A stretch of 15,974 nt of DNA from Akkermansiaceae bacterium (GCA_023300065.1 JALZWJ010000119.1:1-15974); one strand, 5' to 3'; shown: positions 7,170 through 14,041, counted from the first letter of the stretch. Program-made: numbers and translations. The notes: generated by a model not told the origin, from the sequence alone.

Positions 7170-7787
7170 ATGGCTGAAAAACTTACAAAACGTCAACAAG
7201 AGCTCCTTGATTTCCTGAAGATGACTCAGAACCAAGAGGGGCTCATGCCCTCTACTCGCGAGATTCAAGCGCACTTCGGTTTCGCAAGTCAGACGGCGGC
7301 GATGAGCCACCTCCGAGCGCTTGAACGGAAAGGGGTGATTGTTCGCCTTGCTGGAAAAGCGCGCGCTGTAGTCTTCCCTGAGGATTTAGAGCGGGAGGAG
7401 GTGGTAGATATCCCAATTTACGGAAGCATCGCGGCCGGAATGGCTGAGGCGGTGGAAGGGGAGAAAGAGGGCTGTCTCTCAATCGATATCGCCTCTCTAG
7501 GCATCCCGCGCAATGCCCGCACCTTCGCGCTTAAGGTCCGTGGTGAGTCTATGATCGATGCTCACATTTGCGATGGTGACACCGTGATCATGGAGTTCCG
7601 CGAGCCACGCCACCTCGATATTGTTGCGGCTCTGATCGATGATGAAACGACTTTGAAACGCTTCATCATGGAAAAAGGTAGGCCTTATCTCCGTGCTGAG
7701 AATGAGCATTTCCCAGACCTCATGCCTGCCCGTGAACTTGTAGTGCAAGGAGTGCTGGTTGGTCTTTTGCGGAACGGGCGGATGTAG
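7170..7787 (+). CDS. lexA: LexA repressor, SOS regulator
   Basis: LexA represses DNA-damage genes and cleaves itself when RecA filaments form. The 205-aa protein has the winged-helix N-terminus (LTKRQQELLDFL, MPSTREIQAHFGF, recognition region ASQTAAMSHLRALERKGVI) and an S24-type peptidase domain. The scissile bond is Ala89-Gly90 in YGSIAAGM. The catalytic serine is Ser127 in VRGESMIDA, and the lysine is Lys163 in ETTLKRF. All elements for autocleavage are present. The recognition helix differs from E. coli LexA (SQTAAMSH against SPNAAEEH), consistent with a non-proteobacterial operator. No Shine-Dalgarno sequence precedes the ATG. The gene is transcribed alone and convergent with the tonB operon, with an 84-bp gap. 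Confidence 0.97.
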   Translation: MAEKLTKRQQELLDFLKMTQNQEGLMPSTREIQAHFGFASQTAAMSHLRALERKGVIVRLAGKARAVVFPEDLEREEVVDIPIYGSIAAGMAEAVEGEKEGCLSIDIASLGIPRNARTFALKVRGESMIDAHICDGDTVIMEFREPRHLDIVAALIDDETTLKRFIMEKGRPYLRAENEHFPDLMPARELVVQGVLVGLLRNGRM

Positions 7788-7871
7788 GGGGGGGAAGTTT
7801 TTGAGTTTTTGAGTGTGCCAGTTTTTTAGAGCTGGAGCGCTGGAGCCCCTGCAAACTGCCAAACTTTCCGC

Positions 7872-8786
7872 TTATTGCAGGCGGAAGGGGATGGGAATGC
7901 TGTATTGGTAACTCACCGCTTGGCCGAGGCCATTGCGGGCGGGGTTGAATCGCCATCGTTTGATGGCGGATAGCGCTGCTTTATCGAGCGAGGAATGGCC
8001 GCTTGATTTTGAGACTTGGGCTGCACTGATTTTGCCGGAGGTGCCGACGGTGAAGCTCACGGTGACGGTGCCTTGGTGGCCTGCTTGTTTCGCTGATCTA
8101 GGGTATTTGGGGGGGGATTGCTTAATTGCAGAGGGTTTGCTGGCGATTCGTTGCGCGGCTGCGGCGCGTGCTCTTTCGGCGGCTCGGACCTTGGCGGCGG
8201 CGGCTTTTTCTTTTGCGGCCACGGCCTCGCGCGCCTTCGCTACGGCACGTGCTTTGTTGGCTAGGGCCTCGGCCGCTTTCTTTTTCGCAGTTGCAGCTTT
8301 CTTGGCGGCCAGCTGTTGACGGCGTTTTTCTTCGATCCGTTTTTTTGCGACTTCTCGTTGGCGGGTCGCTTCACGCGCCCGGGCCTCTTCAACCTCCCGT
8401 TGCTTGCGGAGAATGGCGGGATCGATCTTGGGTTCAGGGGGAGAGGTGGGTTCTGCCTTTGGTGGGGGAGGTGGCACCACCGGCATGGGCGCTGGTTCTG
8501 GGGCGGGTGCGGGTGCGGGCGGAACTGGGGCTGGAACTGGGGCGGGAGGAATAGGAGCGGGAGGTTCGGCTTGGATCGCTGGTGGGGTCGGCTCTGGCTC
8601 CGGTTCTGGGGATGGGGTTGGCTCGGGGAACTTGATGAAGGTGAGATCAATCAGGGTCGGCTCCTGTTGTTCAACCTGCTGAAATGGCATCGAGAATTTG
8701 ATCCACTTCATGGCACCCGCGTAGAGCGCCGCCGTGAGGAGCGCGGCGGTCATCCAGACAAAGGGTCGACTACTCCGTGAGTTCAT
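7872..8786 (-). CDS. tonB: TonB energy transducer
   Basis: TonB carries proton-motive energy from ExbB/ExbD to outer-membrane receptors. I chose ATG 8786 (304 aa). It overlaps the end of exbD by 17 bases and places the transmembrane helix (residues 8-26, PFVWMTAALLTAALYAGAM) at the N-terminus; ATG codons further upstream, to 8894, lie inside exbD and would add 36 unneeded residues. Residues 54-123 are a proline-rich rod of Pro, Glu and Ala. Residues 124-218 are a long Ala/Lys/Arg/Glu helix of coiled-coil type. Residues about 226-304 are the TonB C-terminal domain, with PKYPRSAKQAGHQGTVTVSF, then GKISAAQVSKSSG and IKRWRFNPARNG. A proline rod followed by a long helix makes a long periplasm-spanning arm. 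It is the last gene of the exbB-exbD-tonB operon. Confidence 0.92.
   Translation of the reverse strand: MNSRSSRPFVWMTAALLTAALYAGAMKWIKFSMPFQQVEQQEPTLIDLTFIKFPEPTPSPEPEPEPTPPAIQAEPPAPIPPAPVPAPVPPAPAPAPEPAPMPVVPPPPPKAEPTSPPEPKIDPAILRKQREVEEARAREATRQREVAKKRIEEKRRQQLAAKKAATAKKKAAEALANKARAVAKAREAVAAKEKAAAAKVRAAERARAAAAQRIASKPSAIKQSPPKYPRSAKQAGHQGTVTVSFTVGTSGKISAAQVSKSSGHSSLDKAALSAIKRWRFNPARNGLGQAVSYQYSIPIPFRLQ
8133..8627 (-). repeat. Low-complexity coding repeats in tonB (Pro-rich rod and Ala/Lys helix)
   Basis: Bases 8418-8627 encode the Pro/Glu/Ala rod and 8133-8417 the Ala/Lys/Arg/Glu helix. Short imperfect repeats are visible on the plus strand, for example around 8500-8560, where units such as ggtgcg and ggggctggaact recur. 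Regions like this change length readily by slippage, so the rod length may differ between strains. Confidence 0.6.
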
Positions 8787-9183
8787 TTTTCTTATCATAA
8801 GCCAGAGATATGACGCCGCTTTCGCGCGCGATCTCGATGACAGGAAGGAGGGTGCCGACGTGTGCCTTTTGATCACTACGGATGACGAGGGCATCGATGT
8901 CGGTGTGCTTGATCACATCGCGCAGCTTGTTGCCTAGCTCCTCTTTCGTGGTTTCTTCACCCTCCAGCAGGATGATGTTCTCGGCGGTAATGACGAGTGA
9001 GAGATGTGGTGTGTCGGGATTCCCAGCAGCGGTCTCTAGGGGGCCGGCGGGGAGATCCACTTGGCGGTCCGGCTTGATGAACTGGCTGCTCACCATCAGA
9101 AAGATGAGGAGTTGGAAGACCACGTCAATGAGCGGGGTCATATCAATCCCAGCATCAATGCGGCGTTTGCGCGTGATCAACAT
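8770..9183 (-). CDS. exbD: ExbD biopolymer transport protein
   Basis: ExbD forms the proton channel with ExbB and energises TonB. The 137-aa length is typical. The single transmembrane helix is DMTPLIDVVFQLLIFLMV (14-31), in which Asp20 is the proton-relay aspartate of the ExbD/TolR/MotB-like family. The rest is a periplasmic domain with LSLVITAENIILLEG, ALVIRSDQKAHVGTLLPVIE and GVISLAYDKK, matching the ExbD fold. The ATG lies 2 bases after the exbB stop, and tonB begins inside the end of this gene, so the three are almost certainly one translationally coupled operon. Confidence 0.97.
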   Translation of the reverse strand: MLITRKRRIDAGIDMTPLIDVVFQLLIFLMVSSQFIKPDRQVDLPAGPLETAAGNPDTPHLSLVITAENIILLEGEETTKEELGNKLRDVIKHTDIDALVIRSDQKAHVGTLLPVIEIARESGVISLAYDKKNELTE

Positions 9184-9185
9184 GG

Positions 9186-9776
9186 CTAATTTTTGGAGAA
9201 AAAGCGTTCGCGGAGGTGTGAGGTGAGTTCGTTCAAATCGTGGACTAATTTGTCGACGCGGGCCTCGAAGATCTTGGCCATCGACATCGCGGGGATCGCC
9301 ACAAGCAGTCCTGCTACGGTGGTGAGAAGCCCGGTCCAGATCCCGTCGGCGAAGTCACCCGGCGTGACCGATTCCCCGAGTTGGGCCATTTTCGAAAATG
9401 CGATCACCATGCCCCAGACAGTTCCAAGTAGTCCAATCAGAGGGGAGATCGCAGCGATGAGGGCCAGGGTGCGGAGGCCACGTTCATGTTGATGGATGAC
9501 GTGGGAGGCCTCGCGCTCAGTCACATTCAGGCAGTGTTCCTCTCCGCCTTGTGCCTCCTTGGTAAATACGGCGCCCACTTGGAGGAGGGGGTTCGAGGTG
9601 CTTTGAGAAGGGGGGGCATTTTCAAGCTGCGCGATGGTCCGGGAGACGCGGTATCGGCGAAGCGAGTAGTAGATGAGCCTTTCTAAAACGGTCACCACTG
9701 TGATGACAGATAGAATAAGAAGAGGCCACATGAAGCCGCCGCCTTTGATGAATAGATCTTGAATGGAGAATTCCAT
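9186..9776 (-). CDS. exbB: ExbB / MotA-TolQ family proton channel protein
   Basis: ExbB forms the pentameric inner-membrane channel around ExbD. The 196-aa protein has three transmembrane helices: about 14-34 (GFMWPLLILSVITVVTVLERL), about 102-125 (LALIAAISPLIGLLGTVWGM) and about 145-170 (GIWTGLLTTVAGLLVAIPAM). The signatures SPLIGLLGTVWGM and the TGLLTTVAGLLVAIP channel-lining segment are diagnostic. The cytoplasmic loop (35-100) is short, as in small ExbBs. It is first in the exbB-exbD-tonB operon, starting 142 bases from the divergent porin gene, with a Fur-like box between them, so the operon may be iron-regulated. No Shine-Dalgarno sequence is visible. Confidence 0.96.
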   Translation of the reverse strand: MEFSIQDLFIKGGGFMWPLLILSVITVVTVLERLIYYSLRRYRVSRTIAQLENAPPSQSTSNPLLQVGAVFTKEAQGGEEHCLNVTEREASHVIHQHERGLRTLALIAAISPLIGLLGTVWGMVIAFSKMAQLGESVTPGDFADGIWTGLLTTVAGLLVAIPAMSMAKIFEARVDKLVHDLNELTSHLRERFFSKN

Positions 9777-9885
9777 GAGGAGAACAGAGTTTGACCTCGG
9801 ATTTACGGGAGCGAAAGGTCGAAAATTTGCCAGAGCCTGATGGCTTGTTTTTCATTTAATTTAGAAAACTCCCACTTTTAGCTGG

Positions 9886-9906
9886 TATTGAGACTCATTC
9901 TCAATA
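9886..9906. promoter_or_regulatory. Fur-box-like inverted repeat between exbB and the porin gene
   Basis: TATTGAGA (9886-9893) and TCTCAATA (9899-9906) are perfect reverse complements around CTCAT. The core TGAGACTCATTCTCA (9889-9903) matches the Fur 7-1-7 pattern TGATAATNATTATCA at 11 of 14 defined positions. It ends 12 bases before the porin ATG and lies about 110 bases upstream of the exbB start on the other strand, so one repressor could control both units. Another metalloregulator with a similar site is possible. Confidence 0.65.
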
Positions 9907-9918
9907 AAAGAGCCCCCG

Positions 9919-11229
9919 ATGAACATTCAAAAAGCACTCGTAGGGTCCATCGCCCTTCTTGCCACTGCGCCAGCATTCGGCCTCACATTGGAAGAACTCG
10001 CCGCTCGACTCGAGCAGCTGGAAAGCAAGGTGAGTAAGTATGAGTCCAAATACGGACCTCTTAAAAATGGCCCCGGCCAAGCCTCAGCTCCCGCTTCAGT
10101 GGCATTCCCACAGAGTAGTAGTGCGCCGTTACCGAGTCCTCGGTGGCAGTCGACGGCCACTCAGCAGCCATTGGTCACCCCAGCGCTTGCTGATGATTTA
10201 GACTCCTCATTTTTGTCCCCAGTGATCGGGGGCGGAGGCAATTGGTTCGAGCGGACCTCCATCGGCGGTTATGGCGAGCTTCACCTGAACCAGGGGGACG
10301 TTGAGGAGATCGATTTCCACCGTTTCGTTCTTTTCTTCAATCATAGCTTTAATGACCGGATCAAGTTTTTCTCCGAGGTTGAAATTGAGCATTCTGTGAC
10401 AGGTGGAGACAATCCAGGAGAGGTCGAGATTGAGCAGGCTTACATCGAGTTCCTTCTTGATAATAATTGGTCAATTCGAGCTGGTCAGCAGCTCATCCCA
10501 GTGGGTCTCTTGAACGAGGTTCATGAGCCTGAGACCTTCTATGGTGTCGAGCGAAACAATGTTGAAGTGAACATCCTGCCGACCACTTGGTGGGAAGGCG
10601 GTGTCTTCGCGACAAAGAATTACGACAGTGGCTTAGGGATCGACTTTGGCGTCCATTCTGCACTGGCCGTCACGACCGATCTTTCTTCGAGCAATGCATT
10701 CCGTATCCGTAGCGGCCGCCAACAGGTTGCTGAAGCTGATGCGAGTGATTACGCGGCGACCTTCCGCGTTCGCTATAACGGGATTCCCGGGCTGGCTCTT
10801 AGTGCTTATGTCAACTACCAGAACGACATTGCTCCCGATGATAGTGAAGACAACTCCGCGATTTTAATCGGAGGAACTGCAATCTACCAAAATGGTGGTT
10901 TTGGATTACGCGGTTTGGTCGGAAGCTGGAATATCCAAGGCGATTCCTTCGAGGAGAACGATGCGGATAGTCAGTGGGGGGGATACATCGAGCCGTCCTA
11001 TCGTTGGGGCTTCGGGGATCAATCGGTGGGCGTGTTTGCTCGTTATAGTTACTACGACTTCGCTCGTGGTGCGGATAATTCCGGTGGAGGAGAGTTTGAC
11101 GAATACCAAGTCGGTGTTAACTACTGGCCTCTCCCGAACGTCGTCCTTAAAGCAGACTACTCTCTTGTAAAAGAAGACAGCAGACCAGATGAAGAAACAT
11201 TCAACTTCGGTATCGGTTACAGCTTCTAG
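9919..11229 (+). CDS. Outer-membrane porin (phosphate-selective porin O/P-like) heading a flavin-redox operon
   Basis: The 436-aa protein has a signal peptide (about 1-21, ending APAFG). A short coiled coil of the trimeric-porin type follows (22-45, LEELAARLEQLESKVSKYE), then a Pro/Ser/Ala linker to about 95. Residues 100-436 read as a beta-barrel: FERTSIGGYGELHLN, FHRFVLFFNHSF, RIKFFSEVEIEH, VEIEQAYIEF, SIRAGQQLIPVG and the ending FGIGYSF with the terminal Phe of outer-membrane barrels. It resembles OprO/OprP-type porins (PF07396), but the selectivity loop residues cannot be judged by eye, and phosphate is not implied. AAGAG at 9907-9911 may serve as a weak ribosome site. The start lies 12 bases after the Fur-like box. 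The next gene overlaps its end by 41 bases, so the channel probably works with the flavin-redox genes behind it. Confidence 0.85.
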   Translation: MNIQKALVGSIALLATAPAFGLTLEELAARLEQLESKVSKYESKYGPLKNGPGQASAPASVAFPQSSSAPLPSPRWQSTATQQPLVTPALADDLDSSFLSPVIGGGGNWFERTSIGGYGELHLNQGDVEEIDFHRFVLFFNHSFNDRIKFFSEVEIEHSVTGGDNPGEVEIEQAYIEFLLDNNWSIRAGQQLIPVGLLNEVHEPETFYGVERNNVEVNILPTTWWEGGVFATKNYDSGLGIDFGVHSALAVTTDLSSSNAFRIRSGRQQVAEADASDYAATFRVRYNGIPGLALSAYVNYQNDIAPDDSEDNSAILIGGTAIYQNGGFGLRGLVGSWNIQGDSFEENDADSQWGGYIEPSYRWGFGDQSVGVFARYSYYDFARGADNSGGGEFDEYQVGVNYWPLPNVVLKADYSLVKEDSRPDEETFNFGIGYSF

Positions 11230-11734
11230 GCTGTATCGTAGATTTTTCATGATCGCATTCCTCCTTTGCGGGGGGAGTGCTTTTGCTGGTCCTAGGGTTT
11301 ACCAAAAGCCTTCGGAGTTTATTCAGTCAAATCTCGGGGCGATTCCCGCGACGCAGGCCATCACCCTAACCTCAGCTCAACAAAAGCAAGTCCGCGCGAT
11401 CCTAGGGCACAATTACAGGACGAAGGCGATCCGGTATTGGACCAGCAAAGGGAAGACCGCTTTTATCTTAGAGGAGGTCGGGAAAAACGAATACATCACG
11501 ACCGGAATTGTTGTCAAAAATAACAAGATCGAGGCCGTTAAGGTCCTCGTTTACCGGGAGTCCCATGGTTGGGAAGTCGGTCGCCCGGCCTTTACCAAGC
11601 AGTTTAAAGGCGCCGCATTAGAGACAAACTCACACCTCAGTAAGAACCCTCGCAATATCGCGGGCGCGACTCTTTCGGTGCGAGCATTGACCAAGCTGGC
11701 TCGTCTGGCATTGTTCCTTGAGCGCCAAAAATGA
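11189..11734 (+). CDS. Exported FMN-binding domain protein, probable ApbE substrate
   Basis: The 181-aa protein fits the FMN-binding family (PF04205), in which ApbE covalently links FMN to a threonine in an (S/T)GAT motif. Here the motif is NIAGATLSVRAL, so Thr161 is the predicted acceptor, although the usual Ser/Thr is Ala158 and the usual upstream Asp is not present. Supporting features are the GKTAFILEEVGKNEYITTGIVV strands and KIEAVKVLVYRESHGWEV before the motif. A signal peptide spans about 14-33 (RLYRRFFMIAFLLCGGSAFA). The start at 11189 overlaps the porin by 41 bases; the alternative ATG 11249 would lose the positively charged n-region, so I prefer the longer form. The next gene overlaps by 4 bases (ATGA). 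Probable role: extracytoplasmic electron carrier. Confidence 0.8.
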   Translation: MKKHSTSVSVTASRLYRRFFMIAFLLCGGSAFAGPRVYQKPSEFIQSNLGAIPATQAITLTSAQQKQVRAILGHNYRTKAIRYWTSKGKTAFILEEVGKNEYITTGIVVKNNKIEAVKVLVYRESHGWEVGRPAFTKQFKGAALETNSHLSKNPRNIAGATLSVRALTKLARLALFLERQK

Positions 11735-12471
11735 CTACTCCACCGCCCAAACGCCGAAGAAACCTTGCCCGTAAATGGCATCGTTGGCTTGGGCTCGTGG
11801 CGGCCTTTCCGATTCTTTGGCTCGCGATTAGCGGGGTCATGCTGAATCACGCGCAGCCTCTGGGGCTCAATGACCGTATGGTGACCAGCGGCTGGGTCCT
11901 GCGGCATTACAATCAGCTTCCGGAGGGTAAGCCCGCCGCCTTCCGGGTGGGGGACCGCCTCGTCACCGAGTGGGGAGGGGAGTTATTCCTCGATCAAAAA
12001 CCGCTCCTTCTGCAAGGGGACCTCGTTGCCGCTGCCGCCTTTAAAGGGCAGTTAGTCATCGCGACACCTGAGAAGATTGCAATCTTCGATGGCTCAGATG
12101 AGATGCTCCTAGAGCTCGATGACCTCAGCCTGCCGGCGACCCCACTGCAGGCTATCCAAGTGATCAATGACCGCCTGCACCTCGTGGCCGCTGATCAATC
12201 CTATGTCCTGAGCGATGACTTTTTCTCAACCGAAAAGACGACTCAAGCAGTCTCGCTCGCCGAGCTAGAGGAACTTCTTCCTGATGAAGAAAAGCTCCTC
12301 GCAGCCAGCATCCGCACACGTCGCGGCATGCCTCTTTCCCGCGTCATTCTCGATGCCCATTCCGGGAGCCTCTTCGGCTGGCCGGGCTGGGTCATCACGG
12401 ACCTCTCCGCCATCGGCCTCGTCATTTTGACCCTCCTAGGCATGAGGCTTTTCCCAAGACGAAAGGCATGA
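11731..12471 (+). CDS. PepSY-associated transmembrane protein
   Basis: The 246-aa protein has an N-terminal KWHRWLGLVAAFPILWLAISGVML helix (about 15-38), the hallmark of PepSY-associated transmembrane proteins (PF03929 group). A mostly soluble extracytoplasmic region follows (45-215), and a C-terminal helix (about 220-238, GWVITDLSAIGLVILTLLGMRLF). His17 before the first helix, His40 after it and the His in LDAHSGSLFGW are conserved-looking and could ligate haem; this is known for some relatives and inferred here. The membrane part is smaller than in four-helix PepSY ferric reductases. It starts with a 4-base overlap on the FMN-binding gene and ends with a 4-base overlap on apbE, so the three are coupled. 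Probable role: passing electrons across the membrane to the flavoprotein. Confidence 0.85.
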   Translation: MTTPPPKRRRNLARKWHRWLGLVAAFPILWLAISGVMLNHAQPLGLNDRMVTSGWVLRHYNQLPEGKPAAFRVGDRLVTEWGGELFLDQKPLLLQGDLVAAAAFKGQLVIATPEKIAIFDGSDEMLLELDDLSLPATPLQAIQVINDRLHLVAADQSYVLSDDFFSTEKTTQAVSLAELEELLPDEEKLLAASIRTRRGMPLSRVILDAHSGSLFGWPGWVITDLSAIGLVILTLLGMRLFPRRKA

Positions 12472-13310
12472 AGCGCCGCCGTTTTCTGGAGTTGTCAGCG
12501 GCAGGATTCTCGCTGGCCTCATGCCGCGCCGCCCCCGCAGCTCAGCAGTGGAAGGGGGTTGCCATGGGCATCGCCGTTTCAGTTCAATACCGTGGCTCCG
12601 CCGATCTTGAGCCAGCCCTCCAGGCCGTGGCCGCAGCAGAGTCAGCCCTCACCCTCTGGTCCGCCGACTCCGCGCTGAGCCAGCTCAATCGCGAGGGGAT
12701 TCTTAAAAATCCCCCAGCCCCCTTACTCGCCTGCCTCCAGAAATCGCGCGATTTATTCGAGGCTAGCAACGGGCTCTTCGACCCCACGATTCATTCCTTC
12801 CTGGAATGGGCGAGGGCGGAATACAAAGCGGGCCGCACCCCCTCGCAAAGCGCCATAACTGAGGGACTCAAGCGGGTGGACTTCAATCAAATCGACTTTT
12901 CAGAATCAAAAATCACGATGCCTCCCGGCGTCGCCCTCAGCCTCAATGCCATTGCCCAGGGCTACCTCACCGACCTCTTTGCCGAAAATTTCTCCGCCAC
13001 CTCTGCCACCTCCGCCCTCATCAACTTCGGCGAATACCGCGTCCTCGGGTCTGCCCCCTGGCCGGTCGAGGTCAAGGGCCACCCACACCCACTGACCCGC
13101 TCCCTCGCCGTCTCCAGCGGCAGTGGCCAGCGCCTCAGCGCCACCTCCGCCGCGAACCATCTCATCGACCCTAAAACCGGGAAAAGCCCGCCGCCAAAGA
13201 ACGTCGTAGCCGTCGAGGCCGACCAAGCATGGCTCGCCGATGGCCTCTCCACCATCGTCGCGATCGGCGGCCAAATCCCCGCTCGATACACCACCGCAAA
13301 CGTTTTATGA
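12468..13310 (+). CDS. apbE: FAD:protein FMN transferase (ApbE), probable Tat lipoprotein
   Basis: ApbE moves FMN from FAD to a threonine of an exported target, here most likely the protein two genes upstream. The 280-aa sequence shows KGVAMGIAVSVQ (29-40), LTLWSADSALSQLN (61-74), NGLFDPTI (101-108), LSLNAIAQGYLTD (157-169, matching the family's DLGGIAKGY loop), INFGEYRVLGS, NHLIDPKTGKSP (230-241) and ADGLSTIVAIGG (257-268) with the Mg-site Asp258 and Thr262. The N-terminus combines a twin-arginine motif (KRRRFLEL) with a lipobox LASC (Cys19), so a folded lipoprotein exported by Tat is likely. It is shorter than typical ApbE (300-350 aa) because the C-terminus ends soon after the Asp258 motif. 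It is last in the four-gene unit. Confidence 0.93.
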   Translation: MKRRRFLELSAAGFSLASCRAAPAAQQWKGVAMGIAVSVQYRGSADLEPALQAVAAAESALTLWSADSALSQLNREGILKNPPAPLLACLQKSRDLFEASNGLFDPTIHSFLEWARAEYKAGRTPSQSAITEGLKRVDFNQIDFSESKITMPPGVALSLNAIAQGYLTDLFAENFSATSATSALINFGEYRVLGSAPWPVEVKGHPHPLTRSLAVSSGSGQRLSATSAANHLIDPKTGKSPPPKNVVAVEADQAWLADGLSTIVAIGGQIPARYTTANVL

Positions 13311-13365
13311 GATCTCGCGCAGCCTTTTAGGATTGCCTCATCTTCAACGAATCTGTATTGCGCTA

Positions 13366-13384
13366 AGCGATCCTTTTTATCGCT
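13366..13384 (+). repeat. Hairpin directly before the HNH gene start codon
   Basis: AGCGAT (13366-13371) and ATCGCT (13379-13384) are perfect reverse complements with a 7-base CCTTTTT loop. The hairpin abuts the ATG at 13385 and fills the place of the ribosome-binding site; no Shine-Dalgarno sequence is visible. It might tune translation, or be an operator or part of the promoter. It lacks the 3' T-run of a terminator. Confidence 0.4.
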
Positions 13385-14002
13385 ATGGAGATTCTTCTCG
13401 AACGCCCCGTCCTCGTCCTCAACCGGCTTTGGCAACCCGTCCACACCTGCTCCGTAAGGCGCGCGCTAAAGCTCCTCTGCCTCGGTCACGCCCAAGTCGT
13501 GCAGACGGAAGGGGAGTCACGTTACCAGACTCACGACATCGGCTCGTGGGTTGAGTATTCCGGCGAAGAGCCAGCAGCACTCGCCGCCGAACTTATCCGC
13601 TCCGTAAAAGTCGTCCTCCGCATTCCCAAGATCATCGTCCTCGCACTCTACGATCGTATCCCGCGAAAGGAGGTAAAGTTCACCCGCCAGAATGTCTTCC
13701 TCCGGGATAAGCACACCTGCCAATATTGTGCCAAAGTCTTCCCTGAATCCGAGCTCAACCTCGACCACGTCCACCCGCGCGGAAAGGGCGGCGCGACCAG
13801 CTGGGAAAATATCGTGACCTCTTGCATCCCGTGTAACACGCGGAAGGCAAATCGCCTCCTGCGCGAGGCTGGCCTCCGCCTTTTAAATGAACCGCGTGTC
13901 CCAAAGTGGCGTCCTCTCTTCGGCCTCAGTGAGCAGGCCAGCGACCGCACGTGGCAGGAGTTTATTTCTCCAGATCGAAAGAAAGTCAGCATGGCCCTCT
14001 AA
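13385..14002 (+). CDS. HNH endonuclease family protein
   Basis: The 205-aa protein has an N-terminal domain (PVLVLNRLWQPVHTCSVRRA) found in a widespread bacterial HNH subfamily and a C-terminal HNH fold. Zinc-finger cysteines are Cys112 and Cys115 (CQYC) and Cys147 and Cys150 (CIPC). The catalytic region is NLDHVHPRGKGGATSWENIV, with Asp127-His128 as general base and metal residues, Asn142 as the central N, and Asn151 or Asn156 in place of the last H. All expected residues are present. Members occur as single chromosomal genes in many phyla; their biological role is unclear, and nothing nearby suggests a restriction or homing system. It begins 74 bases after apbE and may be transcribed separately. 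Confidence 0.92.
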   Translation: MEILLERPVLVLNRLWQPVHTCSVRRALKLLCLGHAQVVQTEGESRYQTHDIGSWVEYSGEEPAALAAELIRSVKVVLRIPKIIVLALYDRIPRKEVKFTRQNVFLRDKHTCQYCAKVFPESELNLDHVHPRGKGGATSWENIVTSCIPCNTRKANRLLREAGLRLLNEPRVPKWRPLFGLSEQASDRTWQEFISPDRKKVSMAL

Positions 14003-14041
14003 TCGCTGGTCACTTTTAGGAACGTCTGCTACCTTCTCCGC

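Noticed and set aside
7796..7871. Short repeats between lexA and tonB: agtttttg twice, GCTGGAGC twice in tandem (7831-7846), and CCAG/CTGG pairing around a T-run
   Set aside because: No GC-rich stem followed by a T-run on either strand. Some may aid termination of the converging genes, but I cannot support a terminator call.
8126..8780. Several open frames on the plus strand opposite tonB, including one of Gly-rich repeats
   Set aside because: They arise from the repetitive GC-rich tonB coding sequence read on the wrong strand; none has a start context or domain.
8787..8894. Longer TonB reading frame starting at 8894 (36 extra residues)
   Set aside because: The extra part lies inside exbD, adds a non-conserved segment and would push the membrane anchor away from the N-terminus. 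ATG 8786 gives a normal TonB with a short overlap.
12906..13444. Minus-strand open frames across apbE
   Set aside because: ApbE is certain from its motifs on the plus strand; the opposite frames have no family resemblance.
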